Source: JBJHDF01 sp050486405 (GTDB taxonomy: Bacteria; Pseudomonadota; Gammaproteobacteria; Pseudomonadales; Cellvibrionaceae). Taken from it: a stretch of DNA of 64,000 bases. Both the position numbers and the translations under genes were made by a program. The notes below the pieces were generated by a model. That model saw nothing but the letters and a program-made list of their open reading frames with translations. It was not told the DNA's origin and did not search any database. Positions 43,827 to 53,296 of the stretch are shown in pieces. The stretch covers positions 1-64,000 of the forward strand of contig JBJHDF010000020.1 of NCBI GenBank assembly GCA_050486405.1. Direction: 5' to 3'. Positions within the stretch are counted from its first letter, which is position 1; each line of letters opens with the position of its first letter.

Positions 43827-46736
43827 ATGCAAGCTCTCTATGCCCCCGGCGCACGTGTTGTTATTCGGGATTGCGAGTGGATTGTCCGCCGGGCGGACCC
43901 AAGTGACGACGGCGGCTACATTTTGACCGTAGACGGCCTCTCCGAACTGGTGAGCGGCAAAAGCGCCCGTTTTTTGACCAAGCTGGAAGAGCAGGCCGAT
44001 GCCATTCGCGTGCTCGACCCGGCTGAAACCCGCTTCGAGCAGGATCTGACCCCCGGCTTCGAGAAAAGCCGACTGTTTATCGAAACCCAGCTGCGGCAGA
44101 TCACCCCGGCGGACGAGAAGATACACCTCGGTCACAAAGCCGCCATGGACCCGGTGCCCTACCAGCTGGACCCGGCCCTGCAAGCCCTCCAGCAAAACCG
44201 CCAGCGCATCCTGATTGCCGACGCCGTCGGTCTGGGTAAAACCCTGGAAGCCGGCATCCTGATGACCGAGCTGATGCGCCGGGGCAAGGGCAAGCGCATC
44301 CTCGTGCTCACCCTCAAAAGCATGATGACCCAGTTCCAGAAGGAAATGTGGAACCGCTTCACCATCCCGCTCACCCGGCTGGACTCCGCCGGCCTGCAAC
44401 GGGTGCGCAATCAGATTCCCGGCAACCACAACCCCTTTTACTATTACGACAAATCGATCATCTCCATCGACACCCTCAAGCAGGACAACGACTACCGTCG
44501 CCACCTGGAGCAGGCCTACTGGGACATCATCGTCATCGATGAAGCCCACAACGTGGCCGAGCGGGGCAGCAGCTCCCAGCGCGCCAAGCTGGCGCAACTG
44601 CTGGCGGGCCGCTCCGACACCCTGATCATGCTCTCCGCCACGCCTCACGACGGCAAGGCGCGCTCCTTTGCCAGCCTGATGAACATGCTGGACCCAACCG
44701 CCATTTCCGATCCGGACGATTACGCCAAGGAGGACTTCCGGGACAAAGGCCTGGTCATTCGCCGCTTTAAAAAGGACATCCGCGACCAGGTACAGCAGGA
44801 ATTCAAAGAACGGGTAGTCAAAGACCTCTACCTGAACGCCAGCCCGGAAGAAGAGGCCGCCTACCAGGCCCTGCTGGACGTGCCTTTTACCTATCGCGGC
44901 GAGCACAGCGCCACCAAAAACGGCCAACTGGTGCGCATCGGCCTGCAAAAGGCCATCTTCAGCTCCCCGGCCGCAGCGGAAGTGTCGGTACAGCAACGCA
45001 TCAAAAAACTCGACAACAAAACGGACACCAGTGAAGACGAACAACAGGAAATTCAGGCCCTGAACAGCCTGCTACTGGCTCTGCGCAACATCACCCCGGC
45101 CAGCTTCCACAAATACCGGGACCTGCTCAAACTGCTTAAAAGCAGCGACTACGGTTGGAGCAAAACCGACACCGAAGACCGCCTGGTAATCTTCAGCGAG
45201 CGCATCGAAACCCTCAACTGGCTGCACCGCCAGATGCAGGGCGACCTCAAACTCAAAGACGACGCCATCCGCATCCTCCATGGTGGCATGAGCGATATCG
45301 AGCAACAAAACATCGTCGAAGAATTCGGCAAACCGGAAAGCAAACTGCGCGTATTGCTCTGCTCCGATGTGGCCAGTGAAGGCATCAACCTGCACTACCT
45401 CTCGCACCGCTTGGTCCACTTCGATTTGCCCTGGTCGCTGATGGTGTTCCAGCAGCGCAACGGCCGGGTTGACCGCTACGGTCAGGAACGGACCCCCATC
45501 ATCACCTACCTGATCAACCAGAGCGACAACCCCAAAGTGCGGGGCGACCAGCGCATCCTGGAAATCCTCAAGAACAAAGACGAGCAGGCCTACAAAAACA
45601 TCGGCGACCCGGCCACCTTTATGAAGGTACACGACGCCGATGCCGAAGAGGCCCTCACCATGGACGCCATGGCCGAAGGCACCGATGCCAACACCTTTGA
45701 TGCGCAATACCAGTCCGATGACAGCAACGAGGGCGACGACCTGCTCGCCCTGTTCCTCAACCCGGACACCGCTGCCCCAAAAACGGAGCAGGAGGCAGAG
45801 CAATACACCGTAGAGCACTACAGCCTCTTCCCCAGCGATTACGAATTCGCCCGCCAGGCCCTGGAAGCCCTCAACCGCGAGCGTAAACAGGTCAACGTCA
45901 GTCTTGGCAAAGACGGCAGCACCCTCACCCTGACACCGCCGGAGGACCTGGAATACCGCTTCCGCTTCCTGCCGCCAGAGATCCGCCCCAATGAGGGCAG
46001 CCTGGTGCTCACCGCCGACAAGCAGCGCTTTGAAGACGAGATCCGCCGCAGCCGTCAGGACGAAAACGCCTGGCCCAAGCTCCATTATTTGTGGCCCCAG
46101 CACCCGGCCATCCAGTGGCTGCAGGACAAACTGCTGGCGCAAGTGGCCCGCCACAGCGCCCCGGTGCTGGCTCTGCCGGACTCAGACACCGTAAAACAGG
46201 CTCTGCAACCGGGCGAATCCGTGTTCCTGGTCAGCGGCCTCATTCCCAACCGCAAGGCCCATCCAGTCATCTGGGAGTGGTTCGCCATCAAAACCCGGGG
46301 TGGCCAGGTAACCGCCGTGGAGCCCGCCGTAGCCTGGCTGCAAGCCCTGCAACTTGACCACAAACTGCCCAACCGCGCCCGGCCCGTCAATCTGGACAGC
46401 CTCGAAGCCCAGCGCCAGCCGGTCATCGAGGCCGTGCGCGCACAAATGCAGCAGCGCCAGCAGCAATACACAGCCGCCCATCAGCCCGAGCTGGAACGGC
46501 AGTTGGTCGAGCTCAAGGCGCTCAAAGACCGCCAGGTCCACCAGTTGGACCTGCAGCTGCAAGGCTCCAACCAGGTCGAGCACTTCAAGGCCGCCCGCCG
46601 GGAAGAGCGCTTTAGCCGCATCGAAAAAGTCTTTGCCGACTACCAGACCTGGGTACAGGACACCCACACCATCGAGCCGGTGCCGTTTATCCAGATCATC
46701 GCCGTATTCACCCGTGAAGCCGGGGAGCAGAGCTAA
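43827..46736 (+). CDS. SNF2-type SF2 helicase, DrmD-like
   Basis: A 969-residue ATP-dependent helicase/translocase. Motif I is ADAVGLGKT with K138, motif II D238-E-A-H241, motif III S270-A-T272, and the second RecA domain has VLLCSDVASEGINLHY and motif VI QQRNGRVDR (542-550). This layout (GLGKT, DEAH, NGRVDR) is that of SNF2-family proteins, as in DISARM DrmD. About 350 residues after the helicase core contain no motif I recognise and end in a helical, Gln-rich stretch. The ATG follows AAGGA at slightly long spacing. It is the first island gene; the methyltransferase begins 2 bases after its stop. Confidence 0.85.
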   Translation: MQALYAPGARVVIRDCEWIVRRADPSDDGGYILTVDGLSELVSGKSARFLTKLEEQADAIRVLDPAETRFEQDLTPGFEKSRLFIETQLRQITPADEKIHLGHKAAMDPVPYQLDPALQALQQNRQRILIADAVGLGKTLEAGILMTELMRRGKGKRILVLTLKSMMTQFQKEMWNRFTIPLTRLDSAGLQRVRNQIPGNHNPFYYYDKSIISIDTLKQDNDYRRHLEQAYWDIIVIDEAHNVAERGSSSQRAKLAQLLAGRSDTLIMLSATPHDGKARSFASLMNMLDPTAISDPDDYAKEDFRDKGLVIRRFKKDIRDQVQQEFKERVVKDLYLNASPEEEAAYQALLDVPFTYRGEHSATKNGQLVRIGLQKAIFSSPAAAEVSVQQRIKKLDNKTDTSEDEQQEIQALNSLLLALRNITPASFHKYRDLLKLLKSSDYGWSKTDTEDRLVIFSERIETLNWLHRQMQGDLKLKDDAIRILHGGMSDIEQQNIVEEFGKPESKLRVLLCSDVASEGINLHYLSHRLVHFDLPWSLMVFQQRNGRVDRYGQERTPIITYLINQSDNPKVRGDQRILEILKNKDEQAYKNIGDPATFMKVHDADAEEALTMDAMAEGTDANTFDAQYQSDDSNEGDDLLALFLNPDTAAPKTEQEAEQYTVEHYSLFPSDYEFARQALEALNRERKQVNVSLGKDGSTLTLTPPEDLEYRFRFLPPEIRPNEGSLVLTADKQRFEDEIRRSRQDENAWPKLHYLWPQHPAIQWLQDKLLAQVARHSAPVLALPDSDTVKQALQPGESVFLVSGLIPNRKAHPVIWEWFAIKTRGGQVTAVEPAVAWLQALQLDHKLPNRARPVNLDSLEAQRQPVIEAVRAQMQQRQQQYTAAHQPELERQLVELKALKDRQVHQLDLQLQGSNQVEHFKAARREERFSRIEKVFADYQTWVQDTHTIEPVPFIQIIAVFTREAGEQS

Positions 46737-46738
46737 CC

Positions 46739-47761
46739 ATGGCCGTACAAGACACCGCCGCCACCTTCATTGGTTTAACCAACGACAACGAATTCTTTAG
46801 CGCCCACTACCTGGCCGAAGTCTTCCAGGGCGACTTTGCCGACACCATCAAAGACTGGGAAGCCCGCGAGGAGCAGGCCAAAGCCGCCGGCGCGGAAGCC
46901 ACCACACCCCATCGCGGCCTGCGCAACCTCAACCAGCGTTACTTCGCCCTGCGCCACAAACTCAAAACCGAGCGCAACGCCGCCGAGCGCATCCGCCTGC
47001 AGCGGGAATTCTACCAAGACCTGATGGCCGTACTCGGCCTGCCCTGGCAGGCGCAAAACCGCACCGTGGCCGCCAACACCGAACTGCCCGTACTCAGCGC
47101 CCTGGGCGACCAGCTTTGGGTGCTGGGCGCTCTGGATGCCAACAACGAAGGGGAAGACCCGCTGTCACTGAAACTGCACAGCAACCAGTTCTTCGGCCCC
47201 GGCCCCCACCACGACCGGCTGAAAAACACCGACTGGTACAGCATCCTCAACGAGGTGGTCTTCCGCCAGAACAGCCCCTACAACGAAAACCCACCCCGCT
47301 GGGTACTGCTGATCAGCGACCGCCAGGGCATCCTCATCGACCGCTACAAATGGTCCCAAAACCGCATGTTGCGCTTCGACTGGGAAGACATCCTCGGCCG
47401 GCGCGACGACAAAACCCTCAAGGCCACCGCCGTGCTCCTGCACCGGGAAAGCCTCGCTCCAGAAGAAGGGCAGTGCCGGCTGGACAGTCTGGACGAAAAC
47501 AGCCACAAACACGCCTTCGCCGTCTCCGACGACCTCAAGTACGCTCTGCGCCAGGCCATTGAAGCCCTGGGCAACGAAGCCGCCGCGCAACTCATCGAGC
47601 AGGCCCGCGAGCGCAAAGAAGGCATCTACAGCGGCAGCAACGCCCTGGACCCGGACCAGCTCTCCAAGGAATGCCTGCGCTACATGTACCGCATTCTGTT
47701 CCTGTTCTACATCGAGGCCCGGCCCGAGCTCGGCTACCTGCCCGCCGAAGACGAAACCTAG
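46739..47761 (+). CDS. Giant adenine methyltransferase, N-terminal part (ends at in-frame TAG)
   Basis: 340 codons forming the N-terminal part of a much larger protein. The frame continues unchanged after the TAG at 47759-47761 for another 1318 codons. Visible here are a conserved N-terminal region found in PglX/DrmMI-like or type IIG methylases and the stretch SKECLRYMYRILFLFYIEARPELGYLP just before the stop. The break falls before the catalytic domain, so this fragment alone cannot methylate. It begins 2 bases after the helicase stop and is probably coupled to it. Confidence 0.8.
   Translation: MAVQDTAATFIGLTNDNEFFSAHYLAEVFQGDFADTIKDWEAREEQAKAAGAEATTPHRGLRNLNQRYFALRHKLKTERNAAERIRLQREFYQDLMAVLGLPWQAQNRTVAANTELPVLSALGDQLWVLGALDANNEGEDPLSLKLHSNQFFGPGPHHDRLKNTDWYSILNEVVFRQNSPYNENPPRWVLLISDRQGILIDRYKWSQNRMLRFDWEDILGRRDDKTLKATAVLLHRESLAPEEGQCRLDSLDENSHKHAFAVSDDLKYALRQAIEALGNEAAAQLIEQARERKEGIYSGSNALDPDQLSKECLRYMYRILFLFYIEARPELGYLPAEDET
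47759..47761 (+). other. In-frame amber codon interrupting the methyltransferase gene
   Basis: TAG lies between codons reading E-D-E-T and R-N-G-Y-S-L-D-S-L-R-D. The frame and the family-like sequence continue smoothly on both sides, so one base change (for example TAC or CAG to TAG) explains it. It may be a true nonsense mutation, a sequencing error or a suppressed codon. Confidence 0.85.
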
Positions 47762-47800
47762 CGCAACGGCTACAGCCTGGACAGCCTGCGCGATCTGGAA

Positions 47801-50800
47801 ATGGTGCGCCTCACCACCGAAGACAGCCGCCAGGGCCACTACCTGCACCACAGCCTGCAACGCATGTTCAGCCTGATCTACCACGGCTACCGCAGCACCT
47901 ATCTCCACCAGGGCGGTGCGCCGGCCTTTACCTTGCAGGGGCTCGACAGCCACCTGTTCGACCCGGCCAAAACCCCGCTGCTGAACCGCGTCACCTTCAG
48001 CAACGAGACCCTGCAGCAGGTCATCCGCTCCATGTCGTTGACGAGACCACAAAAAGGCAAAAAGCGCCGTGGCCGCGTCAGCTACACCCAGCTCGGCATC
48101 AACCAGCTGGGCGCCGTGTACGAAGCCCTGCTCAGCTACCGGGGCTTCTTCGCCAGTGAAGACCTGTACGAAGTCGCCCCCAAAGGCCAGAACATCAACC
48201 CGGACGAACTGGACACCGGCTACTTCGTCACCCAAAGCCAACTCGACGAATTCGACGATAAAGAACGCGTCTACGACCTGGTCGACGCCAAAAAAAGCCT
48301 GCGCATCCACCCCAAAGGCAAATTCATCTACCGCATGGCCGGGCGGGACCGGGAAAAGTCCGCCAGCTACTACACCCCGGAGGTGCTCACCAAAAGCCTG
48401 GTAAAATACACCCTTAAAGAGCGCCTGACGGAAGAGGTAACGGCGGATGAGATTCTCGACCTCACGGTATGCGAGCCCGCCATGGGCAGCGCCGCCTTCT
48501 TGAACGAAGCCGTCAACCAGCTCAGTGAGGCCTACCTCACCCGCAAACAACAGGAGCTGGGCCAGCGCATCCCCCACGAGCACTACCAGCGCGAGCTCCA
48601 GCGGGTCAAAATGCACATCGCCGACCACAACGTCTACGGGGTGGACCTCAACCCCATCGCCGTCGAACTGGCGGAAGTCTCCCTCTGGCTCAACGCCCTC
48701 AGCGGCGAACACCAGGTTCCCTGGTTTGGCTATCAGTTATTTACCGGCAACAGCCTGATCGGCGCCCGGCGCGAGGTGTACCCCACCATCGCCCTGAAAA
48801 AACAAGCCAAAGACGGCCTCTGGTACAACAACGCCCCGCGCCGCCTCAGCCCGGAAAGCCTGCTGCAAAAAGAAAGTGGCGAAGGCGCCCGGCGCGACAA
48901 TGAAATCTATCACTTCCTGCTCCCCGACCCCGGCATGGTCGGCTACAACGACAAAGTCGCCAAACAACTGCGGCCCGACGCCTTTAAAAAAATCAAGGAC
49001 TGGAAAAAAACCTTCTGCGCCCCCCTGGACGAGCACGAACTGGCCACCCTCACCAGCCTCAGCCAGGCCGTAGACCGCCTCTGGGCCGAGCACACCCGCA
49101 TGCTGGCCCAGCACCGCCAGCGCACCCAGGACACCAACCCCCTGTGGGGCCAGCCCGGCGTGGCCGCCTACCACACCAGCACCAAAGACAAAGACCAACT
49201 GCACACCAGCGGCATCTTTAACACCAACGCCCGCATCGCCTCGCCCTACCGCCGTCTCAAGCTGGCCATGGACTACTGGTGCGCCCTCTGGTTCTGGCCC
49301 CTGGACAAAGTAGACCAACTGCCGGACCGGCAAAAATGGCTGTTCGACCTCAACACCATCCTCAACAGCGCCGGCACCTTCAATTTCGGCCCGGAACAGG
49401 AAGGCCTGTTCAGCGCACAAGCAGGGCAGGGCGACGATGCCGACCATCAATGGGCCAAACCCATCGACGACCTCTTCGCCGCCGACGAAGCCCAGCAGGC
49501 CCTGAGCGCCCAAAACCGGCCCGAGACTCAGGCCGCCCGCGACGTCAGCTCCCAGCAGGGCGAGCTCAACCTGGAAAAACTGTTCAAAAACCCGTTTTTC
49601 GCCACCCTCAAACTCGCCAACCAATTGGGTGAGCAGTACCGCTTCTTTCATTGGGAGCTGGCCTTCGCCGATATCTTTGCCAAGCGCGGCGGCTTCGACA
49701 TCACCCTGGGTAACCCGCCCTGGCGCAAGGTGGAATGGCAGGAAGGTGGCATCCTCGGCGACCACAATCCGGCCTTTGTGTTGCACAAACTCAGCGCCAA
49801 GCAACTGACCGACGAGCGCGAAGCAGCATTCGAACGTAGCCCGCAATTGCAGCAGGCCTGGTTTGCCGAACTGGCGGAAGCGGAAGGCTCGCAGGCGTTT
49901 TTGAATGCCACCCAGAACTACCCGCAGCTCGCCGGGCAAAAGGCCAATCTGTACAAATGCTTCCTGCCCCGGGCCTGGGCTAATGTGAACGGGTGGGGGG
50001 TGAGTGGCTTTTTGCACCCGGAAGGGATATACGATGATCCCAAGGGTGGGGAATTCCGGCGGGAGGTGTATCGCCGTTTGCGGGCGCACTTCCAGTACGC
50101 GAATGAAGTGAAGCTGTTTGCTGAAGTGGATAACCACACACGCTACAGCCAGAACATTTATGGCCCGGTCGGAGAGCCTAAGTTCTACAACATATCCAAC
50201 CTGTTCGTGCCTCAGACGGTTGACTACTCATTCAGTCATGACGGGCAAGGGCCGGTACCGGGAATCAAGGAAGAAGTAGAGCTGCCTGACGGTCGGGTTA
50301 AAGTGAAATGGGGGTTCGACGGCCACCGCGACCGCATTATCGAAGTCGGCCAGCACGAACTGGCCCTGTTCGCCCAGCTCTACGACGAAGCCGGCACCGA
50401 TGCCCTGGAAGCCCGGCTGCCAGCCCTACACGCCCAGCAGTTGATGGCGGTACTGGATAAATTCGCCGCCCAGCCCCGGCGGCTGGGGGACCTGAAAGGG
50501 CAATACTACTCCACACAACACTGGAACGAAGTCAACTCCCAGCAAGACGGCACCATGAAGCGAGAAACCCGGTTCCCGGAAAACCCGGACCAATGGATAC
50601 TCTCCGGCCCCCATTTCTTCGTTGGCAACCCGTTCTACAACACCCCGCGGGCAGTGTGTGACACCAACAAGGCCTACGACAAACTCGACCTGCAAACCCT
50701 GCCGGACGACTACCTGCCGCGCACCAACTACATCCCCGCCTGCGACCCCGCCACCTACCGCGACCGCACCCCGCGCGTGCCCTGGGTGGAGGAGGGTGAG

Positions 50801-51718
50801 CAGCAGGGGAGGTTAGTGACGGAGTATTATCGGTTTGTCACCAAGTTTCAGATTGGCCAAGGCTCCGAAAGATCACTATTAACGGCAATCGCTCAGAAAA
50901 AAGCTGCACACATTAATACAGTCGTCTCTGCAGTATTTAAAGAAAGCAAAGACTTGCTGGCAATCCAAAGTTGTTGTTCAAGTCTGGTTTATGACTTCTT
51001 TGCAAAATCCTCTGGAATGCCGACTTTCCTGAGTTTACGTCGCGCGTTGTCTTTTCCAATATCACTTGCAGATGAACTGATATTACGGACTCTTTGTTTG
51101 TCATCATTGACAACAGGGTATGCCGACCTCTGGCAATCCAACTGGCAAGACAACTTCCGCCAACAACACTGGGCCACTCGCGAACCCATCGCCGCGCTGC
51201 CGCAGGACTTCTTCGCCAACCTCACCCCCGAGTGGCAACGCGACAACGCCCTGCGCACCGACTACGCCCGCCGCCAGGCCCTGGTAGAAATCGACGTCCT
51301 CGTCGCCCAGGCCCTCGGCCTCACCCTGGAAGAACTGCTCACCATCTACCGCGTCCAGTTCCCCGTCATGCGCCAGTACGAAGCCGACACCTGGTACGAC
51401 CAAACCGGCCGCATCGTCTTCACCCCCAGCAAAGGCCTCGTCGGCGTCGGCCTGCCCAGAAAAGCCAACAAAAAAGAACTCGCGGAAGGTACCGCCTACA
51501 CCATAGACACACCCGAAACAAAAGAACACAACATCCCCCTCGGCTGGGAAGATATCCAACACCTGCAAGAGGGCACAATAACCAAAACCTGCCAGGACGA
51601 CACCCTGCCCGGCGGCCCAACCGAGCGCACCGTCCAATACCAGGCCCCCTTCTTCAAACCCGACCGGGAAGAAGACTATCGGATAGCCTGGGAAGTGTTT
51701 GCTGGGCGCCCCTTATAA
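47801..51718 (+). CDS. Giant N6-adenine DNA methyltransferase, catalytic part
   Basis: 1305 residues from the first ATG after the amber codon; the native protein would be about 1659 residues starting at 46739. SAM motif I is EPAMGSAAF (579-587 of the full frame) and the catalytic motif IV is N992-P-P-W995, diagnostic of N6-adenine methylation. GRDREKSASYYTPEVLTKSLV before motif I is typical of Eco57I/PglX/DrmMI-type enzymes. Spaced insertions and an AT-rich stretch near codons 1363-1460 probably form the target-recognition region. No nuclease motif was seen. A weak ribosome site precedes ATG 47801, so reinitiation is uncertain. Confidence 0.85.
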   Translation: MVRLTTEDSRQGHYLHHSLQRMFSLIYHGYRSTYLHQGGAPAFTLQGLDSHLFDPAKTPLLNRVTFSNETLQQVIRSMSLTRPQKGKKRRGRVSYTQLGINQLGAVYEALLSYRGFFASEDLYEVAPKGQNINPDELDTGYFVTQSQLDEFDDKERVYDLVDAKKSLRIHPKGKFIYRMAGRDREKSASYYTPEVLTKSLVKYTLKERLTEEVTADEILDLTVCEPAMGSAAFLNEAVNQLSEAYLTRKQQELGQRIPHEHYQRELQRVKMHIADHNVYGVDLNPIAVELAEVSLWLNALSGEHQVPWFGYQLFTGNSLIGARREVYPTIALKKQAKDGLWYNNAPRRLSPESLLQKESGEGARRDNEIYHFLLPDPGMVGYNDKVAKQLRPDAFKKIKDWKKTFCAPLDEHELATLTSLSQAVDRLWAEHTRMLAQHRQRTQDTNPLWGQPGVAAYHTSTKDKDQLHTSGIFNTNARIASPYRRLKLAMDYWCALWFWPLDKVDQLPDRQKWLFDLNTILNSAGTFNFGPEQEGLFSAQAGQGDDADHQWAKPIDDLFAADEAQQALSAQNRPETQAARDVSSQQGELNLEKLFKNPFFATLKLANQLGEQYRFFHWELAFADIFAKRGGFDITLGNPPWRKVEWQEGGILGDHNPAFVLHKLSAKQLTDEREAAFERSPQLQQAWFAELAEAEGSQAFLNATQNYPQLAGQKANLYKCFLPRAWANVNGWGVSGFLHPEGIYDDPKGGEFRREVYRRLRAHFQYANEVKLFAEVDNHTRYSQNIYGPVGEPKFYNISNLFVPQTVDYSFSHDGQGPVPGIKEEVELPDGRVKVKWGFDGHRDRIIEVGQHELALFAQLYDEAGTDALEARLPALHAQQLMAVLDKFAAQPRRLGDLKGQYYSTQHWNEVNSQQDGTMKRETRFPENPDQWILSGPHFFVGNPFYNTPRAVCDTNKAYDKLDLQTLPDDYLPRTNYIPACDPATYRDRTPRVPWVEEGEQQGRLVTEYYRFVTKFQIGQGSERSLLTAIAQKKAAHINTVVSAVFKESKDLLAIQSCCSSLVYDFFAKSSGMPTFLSLRRALSFPISLADELILRTLCLSSLTTGYADLWQSNWQDNFRQQHWATREPIAALPQDFFANLTPEWQRDNALRTDYARRQALVEIDVLVAQALGLTLEELLTIYRVQFPVMRQYEADTWYDQTGRIVFTPSKGLVGVGLPRKANKKELAEGTAYTIDTPETKEHNIPLGWEDIQHLQEGTITKTCQDDTLPGGPTERTVQYQAPFFKPDREEDYRIAWEVFAGRPL
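50826..51118 (+). other. AT-rich patch inside the methyltransferase gene
   Basis: Within a very C-rich gene, this stretch switches to AT-rich codons (for example TTA, AAA, CTA-type) and then reverts sharply. It encodes a segment rich in Ser, Leu and Ile that includes SCCSSLVYDFFAKSSGMPTF and SFPISLADELILRTLC. The pattern fits horizontal replacement of a target-recognition segment. The boundary positions are by eye. Confidence 0.55.
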
Positions 51719-51744
51719 TGCGGGCAATTGGGTTTATTATCTTC

Positions 51745-51773
51745 TTGTAAATCAATAGGATAGAAACTATTAT
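51745..51773 (+). promoter_or_regulatory. Sigma-70-like promoter before the island ATPase gene
   Basis: TTGTAA (51745-51750), a 17-base spacer and TATTAT (51768-51773) lie in a 91-base AT-rich gap, 36 bases before the ATG at 51810. The ATPase and the following genes can therefore be transcribed independently of the helicase-methylase pair. Confidence 0.6.
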
Positions 51774-51809
51774 AAGCTAAGGTAATAATTTTTATATTAG
51801 GTGATTTCA

Positions 51810-53279
51810 ATGGCCCCGCGCGAAGCATGGCATTTCTATGGTCGTCACCTTGAATTGGCGCAGATGGAGAGAATTCTGGCGCGTAAACGCTGGTTCTTCC
51901 TGCAAATTTCAGGTCGTCGTCGTATTGGCAAAACCGCCTTGATCCAGCGGGCGCTGGGAGCCATTGACTACGAAAAAACCCTGTATATCCAAATTCCGGA
52001 CTCCGACGCCGTGGGCGTTGTGGCCGCCTGCAATGGCTACCTCGAGACCTTCGGGTTGGCTTACCGCGTTGGGAGCCTCGCCGAGTTCGCTCAGTTAATT
52101 GGCAAGCTGGTGCGAGAGGGTTATATAGTCGCTCTGGATGAGTTCCAGTACTTTCACCGCAAGCAACTGGCGGATTTTTGCTCCTACTTGCAGGCAGAGG
52201 TTGACCAGCTGACAGCGGTTGGTCACCAGGTGTCCGGGGGCCTTATTGTGCTGGGGTCGCTCCATGCTGAGATGACGGCATTGCTTGAAGACAGGGATGC
52301 CCCACTGTTCAACCGGACTACCGATACCATTGAGCTGTCCCATCTCGACGTTGGATCGCTGCTGGAGATCCTCCGCCATCATGCGGATTGTGGGCCGGAG
52401 CGGCTATTATTTCTGTGGAATCTGTTTGAGGGTGTGCCTAAATTCTACCGGGACGCATTTGAACAGGATGTGCTGAATGCGTCCCGAGAGGCGCTTCTTG
52501 AGCGTTTGTTTTTTGCCAGTTCTTCTCCTCTCCGAAACGAGGCGGACAATTGGTTTTTGCGGGAGCTGCGTGGGCGTTACGATATGGTGTTGCAGTATTT
52601 GTCTAGCCACCCTGGGTGTAACAATGCAGATATCGAGGCGGCTATGGCCCATATCTCGGGCCCCGGCGATGTGAAACAAGTGGGTGGGTATCTAAAAATA
52701 TTGTCCGAGCGTTACCAGATGATTGAGCGACGCTTGCCCATTTTCGCGAAATCCAAGGCGCGATCGGGGCGCTACTATATAAGAGACAACTTTCTACGAG
52801 CATGGCTGGGAGCGCTGCAAAAGCCGGTGTCTGCATCGGCGTTCCGGCCCATGCAACAGTTGGTGCGGCAGGCCGATCAACATCTAAAGGAGGTAGAAGG
52901 GTATGCCTTGGAGGACCTGGTCGCCCGGATTTACGAGGAGCATAGCCGTCTGGGGATTGGCGATTTTTCGCTCACTCATCGTGTGTCAGGTTACTGGGAC
53001 CGATCGGATGTTGAAATCGATTTGGTCGCAATAGATGAGGAATCACAGAGAATCCGCTTTGGTACTTGTAAACGAAATGCTCAGCGGTTGCCAGGGTCTG
53101 TTGCCGCATTAAAAACGGCTGCGGGGAGGTTTCAGTCAACCCATAAGGCGTTTACCAACTGGAGGGTTGAGTACGTAGCCATAGCGCCTGCCATACCTGA
53201 TGATGTAGCCAGCGTGCTACGCAATCGGGAGGTGCGACCTCAAAGCCTCGCAGAGCTTATATCCGTTTACCCAACATAA
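51810..53279 (+). CDS. AAA ATPase with DUF234-like C-terminal domain
   Basis: A 489-residue protein of the archaeal-type ATPase/DUF234 group. Walker A is GRRRIGKT with K41 and Walker B is VALDEF with D110-E111. A winged-helix-like region follows (about 255-320: HPGCNNADIEAAMAHI). The C-terminus resembles a PD-(D/E)XK nuclease fold: E402-I-D404 in SDVEIDLVAID, then FGTCKRN, where the usual acidic residue before C-K is Thr419. This could leave the nuclease inactive. The gene is less GC-rich than its neighbours. ATG 51810 follows AGGTGA; a GTG three codons upstream is possible. It has its own promoter. Confidence 0.82.
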   Translation: MAPREAWHFYGRHLELAQMERILARKRWFFLQISGRRRIGKTALIQRALGAIDYEKTLYIQIPDSDAVGVVAACNGYLETFGLAYRVGSLAEFAQLIGKLVREGYIVALDEFQYFHRKQLADFCSYLQAEVDQLTAVGHQVSGGLIVLGSLHAEMTALLEDRDAPLFNRTTDTIELSHLDVGSLLEILRHHADCGPERLLFLWNLFEGVPKFYRDAFEQDVLNASREALLERLFFASSSPLRNEADNWFLRELRGRYDMVLQYLSSHPGCNNADIEAAMAHISGPGDVKQVGGYLKILSERYQMIERRLPIFAKSKARSGRYYIRDNFLRAWLGALQKPVSASAFRPMQQLVRQADQHLKEVEGYALEDLVARIYEEHSRLGIGDFSLTHRVSGYWDRSDVEIDLVAIDEESQRIRFGTCKRNAQRLPGSVAALKTAAGRFQSTHKAFTNWRVEYVAIAPAIPDDVASVLRNREVRPQSLAELISVYPT

Positions 53280-53296
53280 AACATTGAAGGCAAGAC

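Noticed and set aside
47759..47761. Pyrrolysine or other programmed amber decoding
   Set aside because: No downstream insertion element or supporting genes are visible, and a nonsense mutation or read error is simpler.
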